From Sandaracinobacteroides saxicola (GTDB taxonomy: Bacteria > Pseudomonadota > Alphaproteobacteria > Sphingomonadales > Sphingomonadaceae), in the NCBI RefSeq assembly GCF_014117445.1, contig NZ_CP059851.1, forward strand, positions 1,488,001-1,552,000: 64,000 nucleotides of DNA. The letters are read 5' to 3'. Numbering within the stretch: position 1 is the stretch's first letter; each line of letters opens with the position of its first letter. This document shows, in pieces, positions 8,616 through 18,334 of the stretch. The translations under genes were made by a program, and so were the position numbers. A model generated the notes under the pieces. It was not told the origin of the DNA. It ran no database searches and saw nothing but the letters and a program-made list of their open reading frames with translations.

Positions 8616-10036
8616 ACGACAGCGTGGTGATCGTGTGCGACGATGACGCCGCCATCCGCACGGTGGTGCGGCAGGCGCTGCTGCGCGCCGGCCATGCGGT
8701 GCGGACGACCGACAGCGCGGCGGGGTTGTGGAAGCTGATCGAGGAGGGTGTGGGCGACGCGGTCGTCAGCGACGTGATTCTGCCCGACGCCAACGGGCTG
8801 GACATGATTCCCCTGATCCATGCGAAGCGCCCCGGGCTGCCGGTGATCGTGATGAGCGCGGAGAATACGCTCTCGACCGCGGTGCGGGCGACCGAGCAGG
8901 GGGCGTTCGATTATCTGCCCAAGCCGTTCGACCTGGATGAGCTGACGCGCGCGGTGGCCGCCGCGGTCGCGGGCAGCCGGGCGGAGCGGCCGGTCGAAGC
9001 GCAGGCGACGGCGGAGCGGCTGCCGATGATCGGGCGCAGCGCCGCGATGCAGGATGTCTATCGCACGATGGCGCGGGTGGTGCCCACCGACCTGACGGTG
9101 ATGGTGTTGGGGGAGAGCGGCACGGGGAAGGAGCTGGTGGCGCGCGCGCTGCACGATCTGGGCGCGCGGCGCACCGGGCCGTTCGTGGCGCTGAACATGG
9201 CGGCGATCCCGCGCGAGCTGATCGAATCCGAGCTTTTCGGTCACGAGCGCGGCGCCTTTACCGGCGCGGCGGCGCGGGCAAGCGGCAAATTCGAACAGGC
9301 CCAGGGCGGCACGCTGTTCCTGGACGAGATCGGCGACATGCCGATGGACGCGCAGACTCGCCTGCTGCGGGTGTTGCAATCGGGCGAGTTCACCACCGTC
9401 GGCGGCACGCGGACGCTGAAGGCCGATGTGCGGATCGTGGCGGCGACGCACAAGGATCTGGGGCGGCTGATCGATGCCGGGCAGTTCCGCGAGGACCTTT
9501 ATTACCGGTTGAATGTGGTGCCCGTGCGCCTGCCACCGCTGCGCGCGCGGGGCGATGACATCGGCGAGCTGGCACGGCATTTCCTGGACCGGGCGGTGGC
9601 GGAAGGCCTGCCGCGCAAGCATCTGGCGCCCGATGCGCTTGCCTGGCTGGCGGCGCAACCCTGGCCTGGGAATGTTCGGGAGCTGGAAAATGCCATGCGG
9701 CGGCTGGCGGCGCTGGCGCGTGATGAGGTGATCACCGCGGGCGTCGCGGCGATGTGGCTGGCGCAGGATGGCGGCGCACCGGTGGCGACGCCGGCGCGCG
9801 GTGGCAGCCTGGCCGAGGTGGTGGAGGGGTGGCTGGCGGCCAACATCGGGCCGTCCCTGCCGCCGGACGGGCTGTACGATCGGCTGCTGGCGGAGTTCGA
9901 GCGGCCGCTGCTGGCAACCGCGCTGGCGCTGACCCGCGGCAACCAGTTGAAGGCGGCCAAACTGCTGGGGGTGAACCGCAACACGCTGCGCAAGCTGCTG
10001 ACCGAGCGCGGCGTGGAGCCGGCGCGCGGCGGCTGA
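8612..10036 (+). CDS. ntrC: Nitrogen regulation response regulator NtrC
   Basis: NtrC activates sigma-54 promoters for nitrogen assimilation. The 474-residue protein has a receiver domain (acidic DDDA, phosphoacceptor Asp in VVSDVILPD, Lys in PKPFD), an AAA+ domain with Walker A GESGTGKE, the sigma-54-contacting loop ERGAFTGAA and Walker [14 protein letters not shown], then a Fis-type helix-turn-helix ([20 protein letters not shown]) at the end. All catalytic motifs are intact. The gap to ntrY is 72 bases, enough for a second promoter. Confidence 0.97.
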   Translation: MNDSVVIVCDDDAAIRTVVRQALLRAGHAVRTTDSAAGLWKLIEEGVGDAVVSDVILPDANGLDMIPLIHAKRPGLPVIVMSAENTLSTAVRATEQGAFDYLPKPFDLDELTRAVAAAVAGSRAERPVEAQATAERLPMIGRSAAMQDVYRTMARVVPTDLTVMVLGESGTGKELVARALHDLGARRTGPFVALNMAAIPRELIESELFGHERGAFTGAAARASGKFEQAQGGTLFLDEIGDMPMDAQTRLLRVLQSGEFTTVGGTRTLKADVRIVAATHKDLGRLIDAGQFREDLYYRLNVVPVRLPPLRARGDDIGELARHFLDRAVAEGLPRKHLAPDALAWLAAQPWPGNVRELENAMRRLAALARDEVITAGVAAMWLAQDGGAPVATPARGGSLAEVVEGWLAANIGPSLPPDGLYDRLLAEFERPLLATALALTRGNQLKAAKLLGVNRNTLRKLLTERGVEPARGG

Positions 10037-10108
10037 GCCGCGGCCTTCCGTTGCCTTGAGGCCACGGACTGTGTTTCTTTCGCCACGGTTCTCTGCTAGT
10101 TCACTGCC

Positions 10109-12373
10109 ATGGCTTCGGTCGTTCCCTCGCGTGAGACGACGCCCGCGCGGCGGCGCGCGGTGGTGTGGCGGCAGTGGCGGCGGCGGGTGGCGCGCTGGGC
10201 CAATGCGGGTGATTTCTATCCGCGGCTGGAGCTGGGGCTGGCGCTGCTGGCGCTGTTGATGGGGATTGCCAGCTATGCCGTGCTGACCGGCAAGCGCGCG
10301 CCGGCGGTGGGGTTCGATCCGCCGCTGATCGCCGCGCTGCTGCTGGCCAACCTGGTGCCGTTGATCGCGCTGTTGGTGCTGATCGCGCGCCGGGTGGCGA
10401 TCCTGGTGAGCAACCGGCGGCAGGGCATCGCCGGCGCGCAGCTGCATGTGCGCTTGGTGGCGCTGTTCGCCAGCATGGCGGCGGTGCCGACGATCCTGGT
10501 GGTGGTGTTCGCCGCGCTGCTGTTCCAGTTCGGGGTGCAGTTCTGGTTTTCCGACCGTGCCAAGACCGTGCTGGATAACGCCGATCGCGTGGCGCAGGCC
10601 TATGTCGAGGAGAACAAGAGCCGCATCCTGGACGACATCATCGCGCTGGGCCGCGACGTGCGCGGCTATGCTGTGGACTATGGGGTGGGGTCGGCGAGCT
10701 TCCGCGACGGGCTGGCCTTCCAGGTGGCGGCGCGCAACCTCTCCGAGGCGGCGGTGTTCCGCGCCACGCCGACGCGGCTGGAGCTAATCGCGCAGGTATC
10801 CCTGGACATGCAGCCGTTCGAGGCACGGATGCGGGCGCTCGACCTGTCGGGCGCGCGGGTGGGGGAGGCGCAGGTCGTTGCTTCGGCGCGCGACCGGGTG
10901 GAGGCGGTGGTGCGGCTGGATCCGACCGCGCCGGTCTATGTCTATGTCAGCCGGCGGGTGGAGCCGCGCGTGCTGGAGCAGGTGGCGCGGACGCAGACGG
11001 CGCTGTCCGACTATAAGGCGCTGACCGAGCGCAGCCGGGCCTTGCAGTGGCGTTTCGCGCTCGTGCTGATCGTGGTCTCGCTGCTGATCGTCGCGGCGTC
11101 GATCTGGTTCGCGCTGTGGCTGGCGAACCGGCTGGTGGCGCCGATCGGCCGGCTGGCGCAGGCGGCCGAGCGGGTAGGGGCCGGCGATTTCGAGGTGCGG
11201 GTGCCGGTGAAGGGCATGAACGACGAGATCGGCGTGCTGGCGCGCGCGTTCAATCGCATGACCGGGCAGATCAAGGCGCAGCAGAATGCGCTGGTGGGAG
11301 CGAACACGCAGTCGGACAACCGGCGGCGCTTTATCGAGGCGGTGCTGGCAGGCGTGTCGGCGGGGGTGCTTTCGATCGATCATGAAGGCATTATCCGGCT
11401 GGCGAACCAGAGCGCGGCGACGCTGCTGCAGAAGGATGTGGCGACGCTGGTGGGCGCGCCGCTGGCCGACGCGGTGCCCGAGCTGGCGGGCATGCTGGAT
11501 ACCGCGCACAGCGCCGGGCTGGCGGCGGGCGAGGTGGTGATCGCGCGCGGCAGCGAGACGCAGACACTGGCGGTGCGGCTGACCGGCAATGTCGGCAGCG
11601 CGCAGAACTATATCCTGACCTTCGACGACATTTCGCAGCAGCTGGCGGACCAGCGGCGGGCGGCGTGGAGCGACGTGGCGCGGCGGATCGCGCACGAGAT
11701 CAAAAACCCGCTGACGCCCATCCAGCTGTCGGCCGAGCGGTTGCAGCGGCGCTATGGCCGGCAGATCGTGGAGGATCCGGAAACCTTTGCCGGGCTGACC
11801 GACACCATCGTGCGGCAGGTGGGCGACCTCAGGCGGATGGTGGATGAGTTCAGCAGCTTCGCACGCGCGCCGCGGCCGCAGTTCCGCGAGGAATCGGTGG
11901 GCGAGATCGCGCGGCAGACGCTGTTCCTGGCGGAGGTGGCAGCGCCGCATGTGCGCTTCTGGCTGGAAGTGGATGAGCCCCTGCCGCCCTTTGTTTGCGA
12001 CCGCCGGCAGATTGGTCAGGCGCTGGCCAATCTGGTGAAGAACGCCACCGAATCCATTGGCACCACGGCGGAAGAGCGCGGCATGGTAAGCGTACATGTC
12101 AGCGGCGACCGGGCGCAGCTGTGCATCGAGGTGCGCGACAATGGGCCCGGCATTCCCGCCGAGCTGCATGATCGCATCACCGAACCCTATGTCACGACGC
12201 GCGCGCGGGGGACCGGGCTGGGCCTGGCCATCGTCAAGCGCATCGTCGAGGATCATGGCGGGCAGCTGACCCTGCTGAACCGCCCCGAAGGTGGGGCCAT
12301 CGCGCGCATGCAGTTCGACCTGCACTCGCCGGTCGTGCCCCACACCCCGCAAACCGCAGGAGCCGATGCCTGA
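10109..12373 (+). CDS. ntrY: Membrane sensor kinase NtrY
   Basis: The 754-residue histidine kinase partners NtrX. It has three N-terminal transmembrane segments within about the first 140 residues, a periplasmic sensing loop of ~180 residues, a further transmembrane helix near residue 320 (LVLIVVSLLIVAASIWFALW), a HAMP domain containing APIGRLAQAAERVGAGDFEV, a PAS domain, then the H-box [20 protein letters not shown], an N-box NLVKNATES and the G-boxes DNGPGIP and GTGLGLAIVK. NtrYX is linked to nitrogen, redox and envelope control in alphaproteobacteria. The stop overlaps the ntrX start by one base (TGATG). Confidence 0.96.
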   Translation: MASVVPSRETTPARRRAVVWRQWRRRVARWANAGDFYPRLELGLALLALLMGIASYAVLTGKRAPAVGFDPPLIAALLLANLVPLIALLVLIARRVAILVSNRRQGIAGAQLHVRLVALFASMAAVPTILVVVFAALLFQFGVQFWFSDRAKTVLDNADRVAQAYVEENKSRILDDIIALGRDVRGYAVDYGVGSASFRDGLAFQVAARNLSEAAVFRATPTRLELIAQVSLDMQPFEARMRALDLSGARVGEAQVVASARDRVEAVVRLDPTAPVYVYVSRRVEPRVLEQVARTQTALSDYKALTERSRALQWRFALVLIVVSLLIVAASIWFALWLANRLVAPIGRLAQAAERVGAGDFEVRVPVKGMNDEIGVLARAFNRMTGQIKAQQNALVGANTQSDNRRRFIEAVLAGVSAGVLSIDHEGIIRLANQSAATLLQKDVATLVGAPLADAVPELAGMLDTAHSAGLAAGEVVIARGSETQTLAVRLTGNVGSAQNYILTFDDISQQLADQRRAAWSDVARRIAHEIKNPLTPIQLSAERLQRRYGRQIVEDPETFAGLTDTIVRQVGDLRRMVDEFSSFARAPRPQFREESVGEIARQTLFLAEVAAPHVRFWLEVDEPLPPFVCDRRQIGQALANLVKNATESIGTTAEERGMVSVHVSGDRAQLCIEVRDNGPGIPAELHDRITEPYVTTRARGTGLGLAIVKRIVEDHGGQLTLLNRPEGGAIARMQFDLHSPVVPHTPQTAGADA

Positions 12374-13770
12374 TGCCGCTCGACATATTGGTCGTTGATG
12401 ACGAGGCCGACATCCGCAGCCTGATCGCCGGGGTGCTGGAGGATGAGGGCTACCGCCCGCGCACCGCCGCCGACAGCGACGGCACGCTGGCGGCGCTGGC
12501 GGAGCGGCGCCCGGCGCTGGTGATCCTGGACATCTGGTTGCAGGGATCGAAGCTGGATGGGCTGGAGCTGCTGGACAGCATCAAGGCGACCGATCCCAGC
12601 CTGCCGGTGCTGATCATTTCGGGCCACGGCAACCTGGACACGGCGGTGGCGGCGATCAAGCGCGGTGCCTATGACTTCATCGAGAAGCCGTTCCAGGCGG
12701 ACCAGCTGCTGCTGGCGGTGGCGCGGGCGACCGAGACCGAGCGGTTGCGGCGGGAAAACAGCGAGTTGCGGGTGCTGGCGGGGCTGGAGGATGAGCTGAC
12801 CGGCACCAGCCAGGCAATCAACGCGGTGCGCGCGACGATCAAGCGGGTGGGGGCAACGGGCAGCCGCGTGCTGATCAGTGGCCCGGCGGGCAGCGGCAAG
12901 GAGGTGGCGGCCAGACTGCTGCACCAATGGTCGTCGCGGGCGACGCGGCCGTTCGTGGTGGTGGCCGCCGCGCGGATGACGCCGGAGCGGGTGGAGGAGG
13001 AACTGTTCGGGCGGGAGGAGGGCAGTGCGCTGCTTCGCGCCGGCCTGTTCGAGCAGGCCGATGGCGGCACGCTGTTCATCGACGAAGTGGCCGACATGCC
13101 GCTGACCACCCAGGCGAAAATCCTGCGCGTGCTGACCGACCAGAGTTTCCAGCGGGTGGGCGGCACGCGCAACATCCGGGTGGATGTGCGCGTGGTCAGC
13201 GCCTCGGCGCGCGACCTAACGCGGGAGATCGCCGACGGGCGGTTCCGTGAGGACCTGTATTACCGGTTGAACGTGGTGCCGGTGCGTCTGCCGCCGCTGT
13301 CCGAACGGCGGGAGGATATCGGCCGGCTGGTGGAATATTTCGTGGCGCGGCTGTCGGCCGAGCGGCGTGTGGCGACTCCGGGGATCAGCGACGACGCGCT
13401 GGCGGCGTTGCAGGCCTATGGCTGGCCGGGCAATGTGCGGCAGTTGCGCAATGTGATCGAACGCACGCTGATCCTGGCGCCGACCGCGCGGGTGGAGCGC
13501 ATCGAGCTGGACATGCTGCCCGCCGAGGTGACGGCGGAGCCGGCGGCGCTGCTGCCGGACAAGGCGGCGAAATCGATCATGGGCACGCCGCTCAGGGAGG
13601 CGCGCGAAGCGTTCGAGCGCGAATATCTGAAGGTGCAGATCCGGCGCTTTTCCGGCAACATCAGCCGCACGGCCGCCTTCATCGGCATGGAACGCTCGGC
13701 ACTGCACCGCAAGCTGAAGGCGCTGGGGCTTTCGGAAGGCGACCGCGACGGCGATGAGTTGGACGCTTGA
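12373..13770 (+). CDS. ntrX: Response regulator NtrX
   Basis: The 465-residue NtrC-family regulator has a receiver domain (DDEADIRSL, phosphoacceptor in VILDIWL, Lys in EKPFQ), an AAA+ domain with Walker A GPAGSGKE and Walker B GGTLFIDEVADMP, and a C-terminal helix-turn-helix (SGNISRTAAFIGMERSALHR). The sigma-54-contact loop GAFTGA is absent: the corresponding segment reads FGREEGSALLRAGLFEQA. This is known for alphaproteobacterial NtrX and suggests it acts without sigma-54. It is coupled to ntrY and followed by hfq. Confidence 0.96.
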   Translation: MPLDILVVDDEADIRSLIAGVLEDEGYRPRTAADSDGTLAALAERRPALVILDIWLQGSKLDGLELLDSIKATDPSLPVLIISGHGNLDTAVAAIKRGAYDFIEKPFQADQLLLAVARATETERLRRENSELRVLAGLEDELTGTSQAINAVRATIKRVGATGSRVLISGPAGSGKEVAARLLHQWSSRATRPFVVVAAARMTPERVEEELFGREEGSALLRAGLFEQADGGTLFIDEVADMPLTTQAKILRVLTDQSFQRVGGTRNIRVDVRVVSASARDLTREIADGRFREDLYYRLNVVPVRLPPLSERREDIGRLVEYFVARLSAERRVATPGISDDALAALQAYGWPGNVRQLRNVIERTLILAPTARVERIELDMLPAEVTAEPAALLPDKAAKSIMGTPLREAREAFEREYLKVQIRRFSGNISRTAAFIGMERSALHRKLKALGLSEGDRDGDELDA

Positions 13771-13901
13771 GAATCCGCCAGCAATCGCTACGTTGATGCC
13801 GCATTGCAGCGTGACCCCGGTTGCGTCTGCCATGTGCCGACGTCGGGCAACGGCGCGGGTGCCGGCCCAAGTCGCCGGCCAAGAATGAAAGGCTGACCGC
13901 C

Positions 13902-14147
13902 ATGGCTGACAAGGCCAACAATCTTCAGGATGTGTTCCTGAATGCCGTCCGCAAGCAGAAGACGCCGGTGACGATGTTCCTGGTAAACGGCGTGAAGTTG
14001 CAGGGTGTGATTACCTGGTTCGACAATTTCTCGGTGCTGCTGCGCCGCGATGGACATTCGCAGTTGGTGTACAAGCACGCGATTTCCACCGTGATGCCGG
14101 CCGGACCGTTGCAGCTGTTCGATGCCGAGAAGGATGACGGCGAATAG
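13902..14147 (+). CDS. hfq: RNA chaperone Hfq
   Basis: Hfq is the hexameric Sm-like protein that pairs small RNAs with mRNAs. The 81-residue protein begins [20 protein letters not shown] and contains Sm1 ([20 protein letters not shown]) and the Sm2 signature [11 protein letters not shown] 13902 is preceded by AAAGG; an ATG-like upstream extension in frame has no family similarity. The 131 bases between ntrX and hfq may hold a separate promoter. The ntrYX-hfq-hflX order is conserved in alphaproteobacteria. Confidence 0.97.
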   Translation: MADKANNLQDVFLNAVRKQKTPVTMFLVNGVKLQGVITWFDNFSVLLRRDGHSQLVYKHAISTVMPAGPLQLFDAEKDDGE

Positions 14148-14212
14148 TCGAGCTGGTTTCAGCGAAGGGGTTCGACCCGGAACGCGGGGTAAGCTTCGGC
14201 TCCCCCGCGCTG

Positions 14213-15460
14213 GTGGTGCATGTCGACCGCGGGGCGCCCGATGCGCGCGATGCGGAGGCGCGCCTGGCCGAGGCGGTGGGGCTGGCCGCAGCGATCCGGC
14301 TGGACGTGCGTGACGCCAGCGTCATCAAGCTGAGGAAACCGGTGCCGGCAACGTTGATCGGCCCCGGACAGGTGGAACGGGTGGCGGCGAGCGTGGCGGC
14401 GACCGAGGCCGAGGTGGTCGTGGTGGACGCCAGTGTCACGCCCGTGCAGCAGAAGAATCTGGAAAAGGCGCTGGGGGCCAAGGTCATCGACCGGACGGGG
14501 CTGATCCTGGAGATTTTCGGCAACCGCGCGGCGACCAACGAGGGCCGCCTTCAGGTGGAGCTTGCGCATCTGGAATATCAGGCCGGGCGGCTGGTGCGCG
14601 CCTGGACCCACCTGGAGCGGCAGCGCGGCGGTTTCGGCTTTCTGGGCGGACCGGGCGAATCGCAGATCGAGACCGACCGCCGCCTGCTGCGCGACCGCAT
14701 TTCAGGATTGAAGCGCGAGCTGGCGGCAGTGACGCGCACCCGCACGCTGCACCGCAAGCGGCGGCAAAAGGCGCCCTGGCCGGTGGTGGCGCTGGTGGGG
14801 TACACCAACGCCGGAAAATCCACCCTGTTCAACCGGTTGACCGGCGCGGACGTGATGGCGGAGGACCTGTTGTTCGCGACGCTCGATCCGACGATGCGTG
14901 CGATCAGCCTGCCCGGCGTGGACAAGGTCATCCTGTCGGACACGGTGGGCTTTGTCAGCGACCTGCCGACGCAGCTGGTGGCGGCGTTCCGCGCCACGCT
15001 GGAGGAAGTGATCGAGGCCGACCTGATCGTGCATGTGCGCGACATCGCCCATCCCGACAGCGATGCGCAGGCGGCGGACGTGATGGGCGTATTGGCGGAT
15101 TTGGGCGTGACTGGCGGGGCGGCGACGGCACCGCTGTTCGAGGTGCTGAACAAGATCGATCTGCTGGATGCGGAGGCGCGGGCGGCGCTGGACGCCCGGT
15201 TGGCGACGCGTGACGATGCGGCGGGCATCAGCGCGGTGACAGGGGAGGGCGTGGACGCGCTGCGGGCGACGCTGGCGCGGGCGCTGGGCGGGCTGGCGCG
15301 CATCCGCCACATCGAACTCCATCCCGCGGATGGCCTGCGCCGCGCCTGGCTGCACCGCCACGGCCAGGTGGTGGGGGAGGGTGAGGATGAGGGGATGCTG
15401 ACGCTGGACGTGCGGTTGAGCGATGCGCTTTACGCCAAGTTCAAGACGATCGCGGCCTGA
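14213..15460 (+). CDS. hflX: GTPase HflX
   Basis: HflX is a ribosome-splitting GTPase of the Obg-HflX group that rescues stalled ribosomes under stress. The 415 residues from GTG 14213 include the N-terminal nucleotide-binding domain ending GGFGFLGGPGESQIETDRR, then G1 GYTNAGKST, G2 FATLDPTMR, G3 DTVGF and G4 NKIDLLD. The start is uncertain. The frame stays open back to 14138 with plausible sequence ([14 protein letters not shown]), but no ATG, GTG or TTG occurs there, so either translation begins at 14213 or a rare codon coupled to the hfq stop is used. The 3' end converges on the nuclease gene with an eight-base gap. Confidence 0.93.
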   Translation: MVHVDRGAPDARDAEARLAEAVGLAAAIRLDVRDASVIKLRKPVPATLIGPGQVERVAASVAATEAEVVVVDASVTPVQQKNLEKALGAKVIDRTGLILEIFGNRAATNEGRLQVELAHLEYQAGRLVRAWTHLERQRGGFGFLGGPGESQIETDRRLLRDRISGLKRELAAVTRTRTLHRKRRQKAPWPVVALVGYTNAGKSTLFNRLTGADVMAEDLLFATLDPTMRAISLPGVDKVILSDTVGFVSDLPTQLVAAFRATLEEVIEADLIVHVRDIAHPDSDAQAADVMGVLADLGVTGGAATAPLFEVLNKIDLLDAEARAALDARLATRDDAAGISAVTGEGVDALRATLARALGGLARIRHIELHPADGLRRAWLHRHGQVVGEGEDEGMLTLDVRLSDALYAKFKTIAA

Positions 15461-15468
15461 GGCTGCCT

Positions 15469-16302
15469 TCAGCGCGCGAAGAGCTGGTTGAGATAGGCGG
15501 CTATGCGCACACCGGCCTGGCTGAGACGCAGGTTGACCGTGCCCTGGTGCTGGAAGACATAGTCGAAGCGCAGGTTGGGCACGGTGCCCGGCGCGGCGTT
15601 CGGCATCGGCGGCGGGTAGGTGGCGTCGCGCAGTGCCTGGCTTTCGGCGATCCAGACCAGCGGGTCGGCGGTTTGCCATGCCTTCGCCTGCGCCGGCGTG
15701 ATCTTCTCGCTGAGCCATTTCGCCTTTTCGCTGAAGCTCAGGCCCTCATTCTCCACCAGGTCATCGTCCCACACCGCGTGCAGGTTGGTGGGTTTGCGGA
15801 AGAATTCCACGCGCACGTCGTTGCCGCCGCGGTCGCGCCCGTTGCCGACATGCAGCGGCTGGTGCAGGTCTCCCACGATGTGGATGATGAATCGCAGCGC
15901 CAGTTGCCGGTCGGCGAGGGGGGCGTTGCGGTCGCGCACGGTGGCGCTGAACCGTTGCAGCGCAGTGACCGAATCGCCTTCGGGAGGGGCACCGACCTCG
16001 GCGTAGGTCTTGCCGTCCGGCACGGTGACATAATGCCAGGGGCTGGCGGTCTTCTGCCAGAATTCGGATGGGTCGGAACGCATGAAATCGGCCCAGGTCG
16101 AAGCCTCGGCGGCGCTTTCAACGCCCAGGATGGCCTTCACGCCCGCGCGGGCCCGCGAATCCAGATAGCGTTCGGCGATCATGCCCGAAACGCGGTGGCC
16201 CATGCCGCTCCAGGCGGCAGCGGGGGAACCGGTGAGCAGCGCGACCATGGCGGCAACCGGGGCGACGAAAGGTGCGGAGCGAAGCATGCAGCACTTTTGC
16301 AT
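15469..16302 (-). CDS. Exported S1/P1-type nuclease
   Basis: The protein has a signal peptide (hydrophobic VAPVAAMVALLTGSPAAA) cleaved before AWSGMGHR, which supplies the N-terminal Trp that binds zinc in S1/P1 nucleases. Further zinc ligands are in FIIHIVGDLHQPLHVG and NLHAVWDDDLV, with the conserved spacing for a three-zinc phospholipase C/P1 fold. It would degrade single-stranded DNA or RNA in the periplasm or outside the cell. I chose ATG 16302; a GTG at 16326 that overlaps the LytTR stop is an alternative and would couple the two genes. ATG 16287 is also possible. Confidence 0.9.
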   Translation of the reverse strand: MQKCCMLRSAPFVAPVAAMVALLTGSPAAAWSGMGHRVSGMIAERYLDSRARAGVKAILGVESAAEASTWADFMRSDPSEFWQKTASPWHYVTVPDGKTYAEVGAPPEGDSVTALQRFSATVRDRNAPLADRQLALRFIIHIVGDLHQPLHVGNGRDRGGNDVRVEFFRKPTNLHAVWDDDLVENEGLSFSEKAKWLSEKITPAQAKAWQTADPLVWIAESQALRDATYPPPMPNAAPGTVPNLRFDYVFQHQGTVNLRLSQAGVRIAAYLNQLFAR

Positions 16303-16322
16303 GCTCACTTTACCGGCATATG

Positions 16323-17111
16323 TCACCGCGGCAACGGATAGCGGCGGCTGATCAGCAGCATATCGCCATCGTCAAGCGTGGCACGGGTATCGCCGGAGGC
16401 CGTGGCGGCAAGCGCACGGATGCGCGACGGGTGGATCAGCACGCCGCGATGCACCCGCCGGAAACCGAACGGCGCAAGCCGGGCCAGCATGGCGCCCAGC
16501 GTTGAGCGTACCAGAAGCGTGCGCCCGTCCAGGATCAGCTCACAATAGTTACCGGCGGCCTTCACAAGGCGGATTTCATGCGGCCCGATCAGGTGGGTGA
16601 CGCCGCCGACGGCAAAGGCCAGCCGCGCCGGCGCTTCCCGCACCGGGGCACGCGCGCGCAGCCAGCCGAGCAGCACGACCAGCGCGGCATAGACGAGTGC
16701 ATCCTTGCGCCATTCATAGAAGAACACCAGCAGCGCACCGTCCTCAAGGAAGCGATAGTCGCTGTCCATCCAGCTGTGTACCGCCTTCCGGATCAGCACC
16801 ATGCCGCCACTGTGCAGCAGGCTGAAAGCGATGCTGAGCACGACATGGGCGGCGATGCGGCGAGCCAGGGGCCAGGGCTCGATGCGGCACGCGATGCGCG
16901 CCGCCGGCAGCAGCAGCGGCAGCATTGCGATCAGGCTGCTGATCTCCCAGGTGGCATGCATCCAGAGGGGACCGGCCATCTCTCCCCGCGCGATTTCCGT
17001 CCACATCGAGCTGATCGAGACAGCGACGAACAGAATCAGCGCCACACCGATCGTCAGCACGGCCTTGTAAGGCCGGTCCCCGTTCGTCACCAGGTCGCCC
17101 CCGTTTGTCAC
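16323..17111 (-). CDS. Membrane-anchored LytTR-family regulator
   Basis: The 262-residue protein has an N-terminal membrane part of about four hydrophobic segments (for example VLTIGVALILFVAVSISS and ISSLIAMLPLLLPAARIA) and a C-terminal LytTR DNA-binding domain from ~165, with IRLVKAAGNYCELILDGRT, LVRSTLGAMLARL and FGFRRVHRGVLIHPSRI. This membrane-LytTR architecture is frequent in sphingomonads. The start is GTG 17111. It is divergent from the acyltransferase gene at 17208, whose promoter is a natural candidate target. The signal sensed is unknown. Confidence 0.88.
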   Translation of the reverse strand: MTNGGDLVTNGDRPYKAVLTIGVALILFVAVSISSMWTEIARGEMAGPLWMHATWEISSLIAMLPLLLPAARIACRIEPWPLARRIAAHVVLSIAFSLLHSGGMVLIRKAVHSWMDSDYRFLEDGALLVFFYEWRKDALVYAALVVLLGWLRARAPVREAPARLAFAVGGVTHLIGPHEIRLVKAAGNYCELILDGRTLLVRSTLGAMLARLAPFGFRRVHRGVLIHPSRIRALAATASGDTRATLDDGDMLLISRRYPLPR

Positions 17112-17207
17112 GTCGAGTCCCCGCTTGTCCCACCATGGCCGCCTTCAGTGGAATATCATTGGCCACAAAAGTCAAACGCATGATCTGCTGCCTGCACGGA
17201 GGATGCC

Positions 17208-18334
17208 ATGCGACACGACCGCCAGCGATATTATGCCATGGATTGGCTGCGAATCGGCGCCTTCGCGCTACTAATTCTTTACCATTGTGGCATGTATTAT
17301 GTGACGTGGGATTGGCACATCAAAAGCCCTGCTGCCAGCACGGCCGCCGAGCCGCTCATGCTGCTGGTGAACCCTTGGCGTCTGGGCCTGCTGTTCGTCA
17401 TTTCCGGCATTGCGACCCGGTTCATGGCCGATCGCCTGGCGCCGGCACAACTGATGGTGCGGCGCTTCCACCGCCTGTTCTGGCCCCTGTTCTTCGGCAT
17501 GCTGGTCGTGGTGCCGCCGCAGACCTATTATCAACTGCTGGACCTCGCCGGCCCAGCGGCCACGCAGGATTTCTGGTGGCGCTATGTCACCGGCAGCGGC
17601 GATTGGTGCAGGGCAGGGCAATGCCTCGTCACCCCCACATGGAACCATCTCTGGTTCGTCGCCTATCTGCTGGTCTATACGCTGCTGCTTGCGGCCATGC
17701 TTCGGCTGATGCCGACATTTGCCGCCCGCCTTGCCTTTGTCACCCGCCCGGCCTTGTTCCTGTTGCTGCCCCTGCCATGGCTGGTGTTTACCCGTGTCGT
17801 ACTGAAGCCCGCGTTCGGCGAAACCCATGCGCTGTTCGATGATGTCTATGGTCACGCGGCCTATGGCTGGGCTTTCTGGCCGCGCGCGACACCGCGCTGT
17901 TCGACCGGCTGTCACGGTTGTGGGCGTTTCTGCTTACCCTGTCAGTTGCGATCTGGGCGGCGATCTGGGCGTTGCCTGATGATATCGGCGGCGCTGCGCT
18001 CGCCATTGCCCGTGCCGGCCGTGCGGTGCAGGAATGGAGTGCGATCACCGGCCTGCTCGGTTTCGCCTGGCGCTTCTGGAACCATGACCATCCTTGGCGT
18101 GAACCCCTGACCCGCGCGGTCTTTCCCGCCTACATCGTCCACCAGACCCTGATCATCATCATCGCCTGGCAGCTCCGGCCGGCAGCACTGCCGGTGGCGG
18201 CCGAGTTTGCATTGCTGGTGCTGTTGACCGCTGTCGGCGCCGCACTGGCGTGGCGGATGGCGGAAAGGGTGCCGGGCCTCGGCCTCGTGCTCGGGGTGCC
18301 GCGGGTCAGCCGGACTTTGACCCACGCCCGCTGA
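17208..18334 (+). pseudogene. Acyltransferase-3 family membrane protein, frameshifted
   Basis: Two frames together encode one acyltransferase-3/OpgC-like integral membrane protein. The first starts MRHDRQRYYAMDWLRIGAFA with the active-site His in LILYHCGMYY, and includes WNHLWFVAYLLVYTLLL. It runs correctly to about 17865 (VYGHAAY). The protein then continues one frame away as WLGFLAARDTALFDRLSRLW and further helices to 18334. A single missing base near 17860-17870 accounts for this. The GGAGG ribosome site before ATG 17208 is good. Such proteins transfer acyl groups to sugars. It is either a recent pseudogene or a sequencing error. Its end overlaps the mazG 3' end. Confidence 0.8.

Noticed and set aside
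8339-10447. Long antisense frame over ntrC (702 codons)
   Set aside because: It has Arg/His/Gln-rich shadow composition, while the plus strand encodes intact NtrC.
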